DNA of 64,000 nucleotides from Caballeronia sp. LZ062. GTDB lineage: Bacteria; Pseudomonadota; Gammaproteobacteria; Burkholderiales; Burkholderiaceae. Below, piece after piece: positions 53,136-62,161 of this stretch (the stretch's first letter is position 1; the number at the start of each line of letters is the position of its first letter). The notes beneath the pieces are model-generated. The model was not told the origin of the DNA. It ran no database searches and worked only from the letters and a program-made list of their open reading frames with translations. The position numbers were made by a program, and so were the translations under genes. The DNA is taken from assembly GCF_031450785.1 (NCBI RefSeq), contig NZ_JARTWB010000003.1, positions 310,001 through 374,000 of the forward strand, in the 5' to 3' direction.

Positions 53136-54338
53136 TCAGTGGCGCAACATGACGGTGGGCACGACGGAAAGCCCGAGCGGCAGCGACGTGTCCGGCTTCA
53201 TGCCGCTGTCGATGACGATCTTCACCGGCACGCGCTGCACGATCTTCACGAAGTTGCCGGTGGCGTTTTCGGCAGGAAACGCCGAGAAACGTGAGCCGCT
53301 GCCGAGCTGGATGCTGTCCACATGGCCATGCAGCGAGAGGCCGGGATAGGCATCGACGTCGATATCCACCTTGTCGCCCGGATGCATGCGCGAGAGTTGC
53401 GATTCCTTGAAGTTCGCCGTCACCCACAGGCGCGTGGTGACGAGCGTGAGAATCGAGGTGCCCGCCTGCAGGAACGTGCCGAATTGCACGTTGCGCTTGG
53501 TGATCCAGCCATCGGACGGCGCGCGCAGTTCGGTGTACGAGAGATTGAGCCGCGCGGTCTCGACTTGCGCCTCGGCCTGTCGCACTTGCTGGCGCCGCTC
53601 TTCCACCGTGGCGACGACTTGCGCGATCTGCTGCGGCACCAGCCGCGCGGTGCGCACCTGCGCCCGCGCCTCCGCCACGTTCGCCTGCGCGCTCTTCTGC
53701 TGCGCGGTCGCGGCGTCGATGTTCTGTTGCGATGTCGCACGCACGTCGACCGACTGCTGGCGCTGGTAGGCCGCGCTTGCCTGCGCGAGGTTGGCGCGTG
53801 CGCTCGTTTCCTGCGCCTGCGCCTGCGCGAGCTGCGCCGGGTACTGTACCCGCGCGACCTGCAACTGGACTTCCGCCGCGTGCAACTGCGCCTGCGCGAG
53901 GCCGAGCTGCGCGTTCGCCTGATCGAGCTGCGCCTGATAATCGCGCGGATCGATGCGGATGAGCAGATCGCCTTTGTGAACGAAGCGGTTGTCGTCGATG
54001 TTCATCGCGACGACATAGCCCGATACCTTCGGCGCGATGGTGACGGCGTCGCCATCGGTATAGGCGTCGTCGGTGCTTTCCTGATTGCGCGTCATGAACC
54101 ACCACACGAGCGCGCCGATGGCCAGCACCACGACGACGATGCCTAGAATAATCAACGGCTTCTTGCCGGGCTTCTTGCGCCCTTCCTTGCCGTTTTCCTT
54201 GTCGCCTTCGTTTTTGTCGCCGTCCTTGGCTTTATCGTGCTTTTCGGCTTGGTCGTCGTTTTTCGACGGCCCGCGCTCGCCGTCTTCTTTCGCGGCGCCG
54301 GGGCGTGCATCGTCCTGGGTTTCGTCTCGATCTGACAT
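53136..54338 (-). CDS. emrA: HlyD-family membrane fusion protein, EmrA type
   Basis: Periplasmic adaptor joining the EmrB-type pump and the NodT channel. 400 residues from the ATG at 54338: a very charged N-terminal tail (about 1-58, rich in Lys, Glu and Asp), one membrane helix (LIILGIVVVVLAIGALVWWF), a biotinyl-lipoyl-like domain (DAVTIAPKVSGYVVAMNIDD), long coiled-coil helices rich in Ala/Gln (QLDQANAQLGLAQAQLHAAE) and an HlyD beta domain (APSDGWITKRNVQFGTFLQA). The in-frame extension to 54572 is not protein-like. First gene of the pump operon. Confidence 0.93.
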   Translation of the reverse strand: MSDRDETQDDARPGAAKEDGERGPSKNDDQAEKHDKAKDGDKNEGDKENGKEGRKKPGKKPLIILGIVVVVLAIGALVWWFMTRNQESTDDAYTDGDAVTIAPKVSGYVVAMNIDDNRFVHKGDLLIRIDPRDYQAQLDQANAQLGLAQAQLHAAEVQLQVARVQYPAQLAQAQAQETSARANLAQASAAYQRQQSVDVRATSQQNIDAATAQQKSAQANVAEARAQVRTARLVPQQIAQVVATVEERRQQVRQAEAQVETARLNLSYTELRAPSDGWITKRNVQFGTFLQAGTSILTLVTTRLWVTANFKESQLSRMHPGDKVDIDVDAYPGLSLHGHVDSIQLGSGSRFSAFPAENATGNFVKIVQRVPVKIVIDSGMKPDTSLPLGLSVVPTVMLRH

Positions 54339-55091
54339 CAGCGTTCGCTTAGCGGTTGGAGTCCGAGTTCGACTCAGAATGAAATCCCGGACGCAGCCGG
54401 GCGGACCTCGTGCGGATAGTGCGTGACGAGCGTGACCGGTCTGCGACTGCCGGTCGGGGACATTCGAGCGGACACTCAAAGCAAGGTGCATTCCCGTTTG
54501 TCCCGTGAACCGGCCAATCCGAACGCCCGTGCGGACTGGCATGAAACCGCATACCGGTGACGCGTTTGTCATCCGTTGCGCTTTTCACAGCCGCTGGTAA
54601 TTCCTGCACGCGCGTTTTTTTCGCCGCGCGGACTGCACGCCGACGATTGCGTCGGACGCCGGTTGTGCCGGCGCGATGGAGAGGCATCGCGATCACCCGC
54701 GCGCGCGGCGTGGCGAGCGAACGTCATAGGTCACTGTCACAACAGCGACACGTTAGCGCTCATCGAGAGAAGCCTCTGACACCGGTTGCGCCGGCACGTT
54801 GAAGACGCATCGCGATCACCCGCGCGCGCGGCGCGGCGAGCGAACGTCACGGGCCACTGTCGTCGCCGCGAAACGTGCGCGCTTATCGACGAAAACGTGC
54901 AAGCGCTCACGCGCTACAGCTCGCGTTCGATGGACCCTGCGGGCATCGAGAAAGGCGATGAACGATTCGCACGCGGATCGCGTCGTGCTCCGCGACGACG
55001 CGGGCTCGGGCTGGGCAATAGGCCGCGACGCGCTGTCCGCAGCCCCTCGCGCGGCGAAGGCATGCGCAGCAAAAATCCGAAGCGCCCCGGC
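54339..55091. other. 753-bp non-coding region upstream of emrA
   Basis: No gene can be supported on either strand. It contains the pump promoter region near emrA, two imperfect copies of a sequence of about 118 bp (54656-54896) and, further on, sequence without visible features up to the IclR gene. Confidence 0.55.
54656..54896. repeat. Imperfect direct repeat, two copies of about 118 bp
   Basis: Copy 1 starts ACGCCGGTTGTGCCGGCGCG at 54656 and copy 2 ACACCGGTTGCGCCGGCACG at 54779, a period of 123 bp. Both continue with GCATCGCGATCACCCGCGCG, GCGAGCGAACGTCA and end CTTATCGA/CTCATCGA. Each copy begins with a GGTTGTGCC/GGCGC-type hairpin. Confidence 0.75.
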
Positions 55092-55838
55092 TCAAAGCGC
55101 CTGACGCAACTGTGCGGCAAGCTGCACGATGCCCATCGAAATCTGCTTCTCGCGCTTCGGATCGAGCCGGCCGACGGGCACGCTCGTCGACACCGCGACG
55201 CGCTTGCCCGCCGGCGTCACGCCGACATACGCCGCGAAGCACGCCAGCCCTTCGGCCACTTCCTCACGTTCGACGGCGAGCCCGCTCGTCCGTATCCCGG
55301 CGAGTTCGCGCAAAAGCGCGGCGCGGCGCGTGACGGTGCGCGGCGTCACCGCTTCGAGGCGTTCGGGCAGGCGCTCGATGACGGCATCGTCCGCCAGTCC
55401 CGCGAGCAGCGCCTTGCCGAGCGCGCAACAATGCGCGGGCAGCCGCGAGCCGAGGTCCGACACGAGCCGCACGGGCCGGTGCGCGTCCTCGCGCGCAACA
55501 TAGACCACCTGCACGCCGTCTAGCACGGCAAGCTGCACGACTTCGTTGTGCTTGTTGATGAACGCGCCCGCGCCCTCGCGAAACGACGCTTGCAGCGCGT
55601 CGTGCCGTACATAGGCGTTGCCGAGCTCGAACAGGCCGACGCCGATCACATAGCCGTCATCGCGCTTTTCGATCCACTGCATGCGCGCGAGCGTTTCCAG
55701 CATCAGATAAAGCGTGCTGCGCGACAGGCCCGTGCGCTCGGCAAGCGCGGCGGCGCGCACGGGTTTCGCGGCGTCGGCGAGCGCTTCGAGGATATCGTTC
55801 GCGCGGCGCAGCGCGGGGACGTCGTAGGTCTTTTCCAT
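55092..55838 (-). CDS. IclR-family transcriptional regulator
   Basis: 248-residue regulator: N-terminal winged helix-turn-helix (about 8-70: ALRRANDILEALADAAKPVR, ERTGLSRSTLYLMLETLARM) and the IclR effector domain (VYVAREDAHRPVRLVSDLGS, PAHCCALGKALLAGLADDAV, SGLAVEREEVAEGLACFAAY). The ATG at 55838 starts the usual EKTYDVPAL lead. Divergent from the FAH-family gene across 125 bp that contain a 16-bp palindrome, so it likely controls that gene and itself. Confidence 0.92.
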   Translation of the reverse strand: MEKTYDVPALRRANDILEALADAAKPVRAAALAERTGLSRSTLYLMLETLARMQWIEKRDDGYVIGVGLFELGNAYVRHDALQASFREGAGAFINKHNEVVQLAVLDGVQVVYVAREDAHRPVRLVSDLGSRLPAHCCALGKALLAGLADDAVIERLPERLEAVTPRTVTRRAALLRELAGIRTSGLAVEREEVAEGLACFAAYVGVTPAGKRVAVSTSVPVGRLDPKREKQISMGIVQLAAQLRQAL

Positions 55839-55869
55839 GTGGTCGTGGCGTGGCGTATTGCCTCGCATC

Positions 55870-55885
55870 GTCCAGCATGTTGGAC
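55870..55885. promoter_or_regulatory. Palindrome between the IclR and FAH-family genes
   Basis: GTCCAGCATGTTGGAC, symmetric at 7 of 8 pairs, in the divergent promoter region. IclR regulators bind such short palindromes; a half-site TGGACA is repeated at 55881 and 55901. Confidence 0.6.
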
Positions 55886-55963
55886 AAAGATGCAACCCAA
55901 TGGACAGTCACGCGGTGCCAAGCTACGATCGTTTTCCCTCTTCCGATGCCCGGTGACCCTGCC

Positions 55964-57148
55964 ATGCCCTCCGTTTCCGTCTCCTCCTGCCTGCCTGAAG
56001 ACCTCGCCGATGCCGTGCTGATCGGCCGCGTATGGCGTCCCGCGCCGGTCGATGGCCCTGCGGTCGTCGCGGTGCGAAACGGCGAAGTGTTCGACATCAC
56101 GCGCGCCGCCCCGACCACCGCCGATCTGTTCGACCGCCCTGACGCGCTCGACATCGCGAAAAGCGCGCCGGGAGAGCGCCTCGGCACCGTGCAGGAACTG
56201 CTGCAGGCGACGCTCGACGCCGCGCCCGGCGGCTTGCGCGTGCTCGCCCCGTGCGACGTGCAGGCGATCAAGGCGTGCGGCGTCACGTTCGCGGTGAGCC
56301 TGCTGGAGCGCGTGATCGAAGAGCAGGCAGGCGGCGACGCCAGCAAAGCGCAGGAAGTCCGCGACACCATCAACAAGCTGATCGGCGCGGATCTTTCGAA
56401 GATCAAGCCGGGCTCCGAAAGCGCGCAGAAACTGAAGGAGGAACTCGAGCGGCGCGGCGCGTGGTCGCAATACATGGAAGTCGGCATCGGCCCGGACGCG
56501 GAAGTGTTTTCCAAGTCGCAGCCGATGTCGTCGGTGGGTTTCGGCGCGGACGTCGGCTTGTATCCGACGTCGCAGTGGAACAACCCGGAGCCGGAAATCG
56601 TGCTGGCGGTGAATGGGCGCGGCGAGATCGTCGGCGCGGCGCTCGGCAACGACGTGAATCTGCGCGATATCGAAGGCCGCAGCGCGCTCTTGCTCGGCAA
56701 GGCGAAGGACAATAATGCGTCGTGCGCCATCGGCCCGTTTGTGCGTCTCTTCGACGGGCAATTCACGCTCGACACGGTGCGCGGCACGAGCGTGTCGCTG
56801 CGCATCGAAGGCGCGGACGACGGCTTCGTGCTCGAAGGCGTGAGCCACATGAGCGAGATCAGCCGCGATCCCGCCGATCTCGTCGCGCAGACGCACGGCG
56901 CGCATCACCAGTATCCGGACGGCTTCATGCTGTTCCTCGGCACCATGTTTTCGCCGATCAAGGACCGCGATACGCAAGGCGGCGGCTTCACGCATCATCT
57001 GGGCGATGTCGTCACCATCTCGACGCCGGAACTCGGCGCGCTCGTCAACACCGTGCGGCTGTCGACGGAAATCGAGCCGTGGACCTTCGGCGTGCGCGCG
57101 CTGTATCGCAGTCTGGCGGCGCGCGGCCTACTCGCGGCGGACGCTTAA
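55964..57148 (+). CDS. Fumarylacetoacetate hydrolase (FAH) family enzyme
   Basis: 394-residue protein; the C-terminal two thirds form the FAH fold that hydrolyses, hydrates or dehydrates 2-keto acids with a divalent metal. Segments: WSQYMEVGIGPDAEVFSKSQ, VGLYPTSQWNNPEPEIVLAV (metal-binding E-x-E of the family), VGAALGNDVNLRDIEGRSAL. The N-terminal 140 residues (EDLADAVLIGRVWRPAPVDG) are an extra domain found in long FAH proteins linked to sugar-acid breakdown. Divergent from the IclR gene; the downstream sugar-binding gene is convergent and overlaps its stop. Substrate probably a 2-keto-3-deoxy sugar acid, inferred. Confidence 0.87.
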   Translation: MPSVSVSSCLPEDLADAVLIGRVWRPAPVDGPAVVAVRNGEVFDITRAAPTTADLFDRPDALDIAKSAPGERLGTVQELLQATLDAAPGGLRVLAPCDVQAIKACGVTFAVSLLERVIEEQAGGDASKAQEVRDTINKLIGADLSKIKPGSESAQKLKEELERRGAWSQYMEVGIGPDAEVFSKSQPMSSVGFGADVGLYPTSQWNNPEPEIVLAVNGRGEIVGAALGNDVNLRDIEGRSALLLGKAKDNNASCAIGPFVRLFDGQFTLDTVRGTSVSLRIEGADDGFVLEGVSHMSEISRDPADLVAQTHGAHHQYPDGFMLFLGTMFSPIKDRDTQGGGFTHHLGDVVTISTPELGALVNTVRLSTEIEPWTFGVRALYRSLAARGLLAADA

Positions 57149-58128
57149 GCGCGCGGGGCGCGCGTCTTGTCGCGCGTCACCACCTGCACGGGCGTCTCCA
57201 TGAACGGCGACAAGTCGCGCTGACGCCGCCGTTCGACGAGCGCCTTCACCGCGACATCCAGGCCGAACACCGCCTGCCGCGCGCCGAACTGCTCGACGGT
57301 CGCGAGCAGGCTGCCGTTGTCGAGCAGCGGCTGCACGGCGGTTATGTTGTTGTAACCGGTCACGAGCACCCGGCCTTTCTTGGCCGCGATGCGGATCGCG
57401 TCGATGGCGCCCATCGCGATGTTGTCGTTCGCGCACAGCATGCCGCGCAGCGCGGGATGCGCGTACAGCATTTGCAGCGCGATGGACTTGCCGCTCGGCG
57501 CGGTCCAGTCGCCGGCGTCGATGGCGCTGACGCGCAGTTGCGCGGCGCTCATCGCTTCCTTGTAGCCGATGGTGCGCTGCTGCGCGTTGCGGTCGTTCGG
57601 CGGCCCTTCGATGATGCCGACTTCGTCGCCCGGCTTGAGCTTCGAGGCGAGATACGCGCCGACGAGCCGCGCGCCGCGCCGGCTGTCCGGGCCGACGAAC
57701 GGAATGGTGACGTTCGCGGCTTCCTGCGCGTCGTCGTCGAACGGATTGTCGATGGCGATCACGATCACGCCCGCGGCGATCGCTTTCGCAGCCACCGGCA
57801 CGAGCGCCTTCGAATCGGTCGGCGCGATCACGATGGCATCCACTTTCGCGGCCACGAGCGATTCGATGATGCGCCTTTGCCCCGCCACGTCGTTGTCGGT
57901 GAGCGTGCCCTGCGTCGTGAGATCGAGTTGCGATGCGTAATGCCGCTGATAGTTCTTCGCGCCGTCGATCATGGACTGGACGAAGGGATCGCCGAGCGAC
58001 TTCAGCACCAGCGCGACGCTTGCCTTGCTGCCGGGCTGCGCCGCCACGCGGCGCACGGGCGCGATCGCGCTCGCGCTCGCCGCGAGGGCGCACGTGACGA
58101 GCAGACGGCGGCGGTCAAGACTGATCAT
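57145..58128 (-). CDS. Sugar-binding periplasmic protein (ribose/RbsB type), orphan
   Basis: 327-residue periplasmic solute-binding protein of the pentose/hexose (Peripla_BP_4) group. The signal peptide has an RRRLLVTCALAASASA pattern after a basic start, close to a twin-arginine motif, so Tat export is possible. The mature part reads ASVALVLKSLGDPFVQSMID, AKVDAIVIAPTDSKALVPVA and VIVIAIDNPFDDDAQ. No permease or ATPase lies next to it; the ribose-type ABC genes start at 60576 with their own binding protein at 63308. Its end overlaps the FAH-gene stop by 4 bp. Confidence 0.9.
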   Translation of the reverse strand: MISLDRRRLLVTCALAASASAIAPVRRVAAQPGSKASVALVLKSLGDPFVQSMIDGAKNYQRHYASQLDLTTQGTLTDNDVAGQRRIIESLVAAKVDAIVIAPTDSKALVPVAAKAIAAGVIVIAIDNPFDDDAQEAANVTIPFVGPDSRRGARLVGAYLASKLKPGDEVGIIEGPPNDRNAQQRTIGYKEAMSAAQLRVSAIDAGDWTAPSGKSIALQMLYAHPALRGMLCANDNIAMGAIDAIRIAAKKGRVLVTGYNNITAVQPLLDNGSLLATVEQFGARQAVFGLDVAVKALVERRRQRDLSPFMETPVQVVTRDKTRAPRA

Positions 58129-58186
58129 TTAGGCGGGTCGGGAATCGACGGTCGCCTCATTGTAGACAAACGGCAGCGACCGCGAT

Positions 58187-58693
58187 TCAGCCTCGCGGAC
58201 GCTCTTCCCATGCAAGCGCGATGAACGCGCCGCACAACGCCTCCATGCCGCGTGCGTCCTCGTCGTCGAAGCGGCCGGGCGCGGGACTGTCCACATCCCA
58301 CACGCCGATCAGCGTGCCGTCGTGCGCGACGAGCGGCACGACGATTTCCGAGCGCGACGCCGAATCGCACGCGATGTGGCCGGGGAACGCGTCGACGTCC
58401 GGGACGACTTGCGTCTTTCGCTCGCGCGCCGCCGTGCCGCACACGCCGCGTCCGAGCGCGATGCGCACGCACGCGGGCTTGCCCTGAAACGGTCCGACGA
58501 CGAGTTCGTCGCCATCGAAGAGATAGAAGCCGGCCCAATTCAATTCCGGCAGCGAGTGATAGACGAGCGACGAGAAGTTCGCCGCATTCGCGATGAAGTC
58601 GGTTTCGTCGCCGATCAGCGAGCGGGCCTGTTGCAGCAGGTCGCCGTAGTGAGCGGCTTTGCTGGCGTGCGCGGTCGTGGAGAGGGAAAACAT
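58187..58693 (-). CDS. msrC: Free methionine-R-sulfoxide reductase (GAF domain)
   Basis: Reduces free methionine-R-sulfoxide, protecting against oxidative damage. 168-residue single GAF domain. The three cysteines of the enzyme are present: C75 (QGKPACVRIALGRG), C85 (GVCGTAARERKTQVV) and C109 (FPGHIACDSASRSEIVVPL), equivalent to C84, C94 and C118 of E. coli YebR. ATG at 58693. Downstream of it (58 bp) on the same strand is the orphan sugar-binding gene, without obvious link. Confidence 0.93.
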   Translation of the reverse strand: MFSLSTTAHASKAAHYGDLLQQARSLIGDETDFIANAANFSSLVYHSLPELNWAGFYLFDGDELVVGPFQGKPACVRIALGRGVCGTAARERKTQVVPDVDAFPGHIACDSASRSEIVVPLVAHDGTLIGVWDVDSPAPGRFDDEDARGMEALCGAFIALAWEERPRG

Positions 58694-59326
58694 GGCGGGA
58701 GTCTCGGAAGTGCGATCGACGATAGCTTAACGGGATGCGCGACGCTTTGCGGGTCGTGCGAGACGTCGAAGCCTCCTTACTGCGGCCTTGGTTCGCCCGT
58801 TAGGTGTTGGCGGCTGGCAGCCATTGAGGCAAATGCCCGACCGCAACGGTTCACGCCTGACGACCGGGCAGAAATACGCGATGAATGCCTGGCCCGAATG
58901 ACGAAAGCGCTCGCTCCCGGAATGCACGATGCGTCGCGTCGAATAGTCGGCCGTATCCGGTCACGACGGCGAGATCACGGTTCCGCCATTCGCGCGATGA
59001 GTCGCTTCATCGGACGTTCGTTCGAGCGGTGAGTTTGGCTTCGCTGCAATTACCGACTTAACTGATTCGAAGCACGATACCGCCGAAGGCCCGTGTCGGC
59101 TGCGGAACTCCAAGTCATACGAATGCCATGTGACAGCGCAACACGTCCGCACGGTGACTGCTCGCGCCGTGAGAACTGACAGACTCCGCGCCCGAGCACA
59201 TGGAATGCCCGCTCCGCCCGGGGAATTCCCTGCTTTACACCGCCGAGACCCCGGTATTAAATAAATCAACTTGATTTAATTAATGGTCACACAGATGGCC
59301 TCTCAAGCATAACCGGAGACAGCCAA
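58694..59326. other. 633-bp region upstream of the sugar-uptake operon
   Basis: No gene is convincing here. The right end is AT-rich and carries the long palindrome at 59257-59283 just before the ROK gene; it must contain the promoter of that operon and, at the left, the msrC promoter. Confidence 0.6.
59257..59283. promoter_or_regulatory. 27-bp near-perfect palindrome, probable ROK-repressor operator
   Basis: Left arm 59257-59269 and right arm 59271-59283 match at 12 of 13 pairs around a central C; the core TAAATCAACTTGATTTA is perfectly symmetric. It is AT-rich like NagC/Mlc operators and lies 44 bp before the GTG start of the ROK regulator gene. Confidence 0.78.
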
Positions 59327-60586
59327 GTGAAACCGCCGAGCGGCAGAGGCAGCAACTCCGCGACCGTGCGCCGATACAACGAGCGTTTGCTGCTCCAGGC
59401 GCTGCGGCGCACGGAGCCGGCATCGAAGGCCGACCTCGCGCGTCACGCGAATCTCACGAGCACCGCAGTCGGCAGCATCGTCGAATCGCTCGAGCGCGCC
59501 GGTCTGATCGAATACACCGGACGACGGCTCGACGGCCAGCGCGGCCAGCCCGCGTCGCTGATTCGGCTCGATCCGCGCGGTGCGTTCGGCATCGGCGTGC
59601 GGCTCGACCGGACGAGCATCGAAACCGTGCTGGTCAATTTCGCGGGCGACGTGCTCGCGCGCAGCGCGATAGATCGCGTGTTGCCGCATCCGTCGGCGGT
59701 GCTGGAGATTGTCAAGCGCGACATCGAAAGCATGCTCGGCCTCCTCAGCGCCTCGGAGCGCGAGCGTCTCACGGGCGTCGGCGTCGCGCAGCCGTACAAC
59801 CTCGGCAGCTGGCTGCGTGAACTGGGCGTGAGCGCCGATACGTCGAGCGCCGACATCTTCCGCGCGTGGGACCAGACCGACTTCCCCGCCGCGCTGTCCC
59901 GCGCGCTCGCGCTGCCCGTCTTCGGCGAAAACGACGGCAACGCCGCCGCGACCGCCGAACTCTTTTACGGCCACGGCCGGCACTGCGACGACTTCGTCTA
60001 TCTCTTTCTCGGCTCGGCCATCGGCGGCGGCATCGCCATCGACGGCGACTGTCTGCGCGGCGCGACCGGCAATGCGGGCGACATCGGCGTCATGCCGGTC
60101 CCGCCGAGCCGCCTGCCGTCCGCGCCGCTGCCGCCCGGGCCGTGGGACATTCTGCTCTCGCGCGCATCGCTCAATGCGCTCGTGCGGCATCTGCACTTCA
60201 GCGGCGCGCCGGCGGGCAACCGCGTGGATGTAGAAGCGTGCATCGAGGGGCGCGTGCCCGCCGTCGAGGAATGGATCGACGACTGCATCGAAGCCTTGGC
60301 GCCCGCGTTGCGCGCGATGCTCTGCGTGCTCGACGTGCCGATGGTCGTGCTCGATTCCGATATCGACGGCGGCCTGCTCGACCGGCTGATTACCCGCCTC
60401 GCCGCGACGATGGCCGCGAACGCGCCCGAAGCGCGCGGCACGCCGGAGATCGTGCGCGGCAACTTCGGCCCGGACGCGGGCGCAATCGGCGCGGCCACGC
60501 TGCCGATGTTCTTCAACTTCTCGCCACGCGTGGGGCTGCATCGCGGCGCGGGTGTCAAATCGCAGGAGGTGAACCATGCCGCATGA
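59327..60586 (+). CDS. ROK-family transcriptional repressor
   Basis: 419-residue NagC/XylR-like repressor: N-terminal winged helix (about 15-65: [40 protein letters not shown]) and a sugar-kinase-like ROK domain ([55 protein letters not shown]). The zinc-binding CxCGxxGC motif of canonical ROK proteins is not seen. GTG start at 59327 with GGAGA 7 nt upstream. Overlaps the following ATPase gene by 11 bp, so it is the first gene of the sugar-uptake operon and probably represses it at 59257-59283. Confidence 0.9.
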   Translation: MKPPSGRGSNSATVRRYNERLLLQALRRTEPASKADLARHANLTSTAVGSIVESLERAGLIEYTGRRLDGQRGQPASLIRLDPRGAFGIGVRLDRTSIETVLVNFAGDVLARSAIDRVLPHPSAVLEIVKRDIESMLGLLSASERERLTGVGVAQPYNLGSWLRELGVSADTSSADIFRAWDQTDFPAALSRALALPVFGENDGNAAATAELFYGHGRHCDDFVYLFLGSAIGGGIAIDGDCLRGATGNAGDIGVMPVPPSRLPSAPLPPGPWDILLSRASLNALVRHLHFSGAPAGNRVDVEACIEGRVPAVEEWIDDCIEALAPALRAMLCVLDVPMVVLDSDIDGGLLDRLITRLAATMAANAPEARGTPEIVRGNFGPDAGAIGAATLPMFFNFSPRVGLHRGAGVKSQEVNHAA

Positions 60587-62144
60587 CTCGGCCCTTTCGC
60601 CGGAGGCACACACGCCGCTCTTGGAAATGCGCGGCATCAGCAAGACCTTTCCCGGCGTGCGCGCATTGAACGACGTGCGCCTGTCGGTGTATCCCGGCGA
60701 AGTGCATTCGCTGATGGGCGAAAACGGCGCGGGCAAATCCACGCTGATGAAGATTCTCTCGGGCGCGTATCAGGCGGACCCCGGCGGCCAGATTCTGATC
60801 GACGGCAAGCCGGTCGTCATCGACGGGCCGCTCGCCGCGCGCTCGCTCGGCGTTGCCGTGATCTATCAGGAACTGAGCCTCGCGCCGAATCTGTCGGTCG
60901 CCGAAAACATCTACGCCGGACGCGAGCTGCGTCGCGGGAAAGGCCCGTGGGCGTTCGTCGACCGGCCCGGCATGGAGCGCGGCTGCGAAGACGTGTTGAA
61001 GCGCCTGGGCGCCACGTTCAAGCCGCATACGCTCGTCGGCGACTTGTCGATTGCCGAGCGGCAACTCGTCGAAATCGCGCGCGCAGTGCACGCGCACGCA
61101 CGCATCCTCGTGATGGACGAGCCGACCACGCCGCTCTCGTCGCGCGAAACCGACCGCCTGTTCGAACTCGTGCGGCAATTGCGCGAGGAAGGCATCGCGA
61201 TCATCTATATCAGTCACCGGATGGCGGAAATCTATGAACTCTCTGACCGCGTTTCGGTGCTGCGCGACGGCAGCTACGTCGGCACGCTGATGCGCGACGA
61301 ACTGTCCGCCGAAAGCCTCGTGCGCATGATGGTCGGCCGCGACATTTCCGGGTTCTATAAGAAAGAGCACGCGCCCTACGATCCCGGCCACGTCGTGCTC
61401 TCCGTGCGCGACATGGCCGACGGCAATCGCGTGCGCGGATGCAGCCTCGACCTGCACGCGGGCGAAGTGCTCGGCATCGCTGGACTGGTCGGCGCGGGCC
61501 GCACCGAGCTTGCGCGTCTCATCTTCGGCGCGGAGGAACCCACGCGCGGCGAAGTGTCGATGCACGGCAAGCCGCTGACGCTGCGCACGCCGCGCGACGC
61601 CATCGACGCGGGGCTCGTCTATCTCACCGAAGACCGCAAAGGCCAGGGCCTCTTCCTCGACATGAGCGTGCGCGACAACATCAACATCGCGGTTGCCGGG
61701 CGCGACGCGAAAGCCGGCGTGATGGACATCGCCCGTGGAAACACGCGGGCACGCGACGCAATAGCGGCGCTCTCGATTCGCGTGCCGAATGCGCGCGTGA
61801 ACGCGGGCGCGCTGTCGGGCGGCAATCAGCAGAAAGTGCTGCTCTCGCGGCTGCTCGAAACGAAGCCCGAAGTGCTGATTCTCGACGAACCGACGCGCGG
61901 CGTGGACATCGGCGCGAAGTCGGAGATCTACCGGATCATCAACGAACTGGCGCAATCGGGCGTCGGCGTGATCGTGATATCGAGCGAGCTGCCCGAAGTC
62001 ATCGGCGTCGCGGATCGCGTGCTGGTGATGCGCGAAGGCGTGATCGCGGGCGAACTCGGCGGCCATTCGGGCACGCCGATCTCGCAGGAAGGAATCATCG
62101 AACTGGCGACGGGCTCGCGGGCCGCGCTCGGTCAGGCGGCTTGA
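60576..62144 (+). CDS. Ribose-type sugar ABC transporter ATPase (two nucleotide-binding domains)
   Basis: 522-residue RbsA/XylG/MglA-like protein with two fused ATPase domains. Domain 1: Walker [10 protein letters not shown] at 48-56, signature [20 protein letters not shown], Walker [16 protein letters not shown]. Domain 2: degenerate Walker [21 protein letters not shown], signature [20 protein letters not shown], Walker [24 protein letters not shown] at 60576 with AGGAGGT 5 nt upstream; overlaps the ROK gene by 11 bp. The permease gene follows after 17 bp. Confidence 0.95.
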   Translation: MPHDSALSPEAHTPLLEMRGISKTFPGVRALNDVRLSVYPGEVHSLMGENGAGKSTLMKILSGAYQADPGGQILIDGKPVVIDGPLAARSLGVAVIYQELSLAPNLSVAENIYAGRELRRGKGPWAFVDRPGMERGCEDVLKRLGATFKPHTLVGDLSIAERQLVEIARAVHAHARILVMDEPTTPLSSRETDRLFELVRQLREEGIAIIYISHRMAEIYELSDRVSVLRDGSYVGTLMRDELSAESLVRMMVGRDISGFYKKEHAPYDPGHVVLSVRDMADGNRVRGCSLDLHAGEVLGIAGLVGAGRTELARLIFGAEEPTRGEVSMHGKPLTLRTPRDAIDAGLVYLTEDRKGQGLFLDMSVRDNINIAVAGRDAKAGVMDIARGNTRARDAIAALSIRVPNARVNAGALSGGNQQKVLLSRLLETKPEVLILDEPTRGVDIGAKSEIYRIINELAQSGVGVIVISSELPEVIGVADRVLVMREGVIAGELGGHSGTPISQEGIIELATGSRAALGQAA

Positions 62145-62161
62145 CGTTATTGGAGACAGAC

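Noticed and set aside
51544-54105. Open frame of 853 codons on the minus strand across emrA and emrB
   Set aside because: Same-strand shadow in another frame; the true frames carry the complete EmrA and EmrB motifs.
58727-58927. Small minus-strand frame upstream of msrC
   Set aside because: No ribosome-binding site, short, and residues look like translated non-coding GC-rich DNA.
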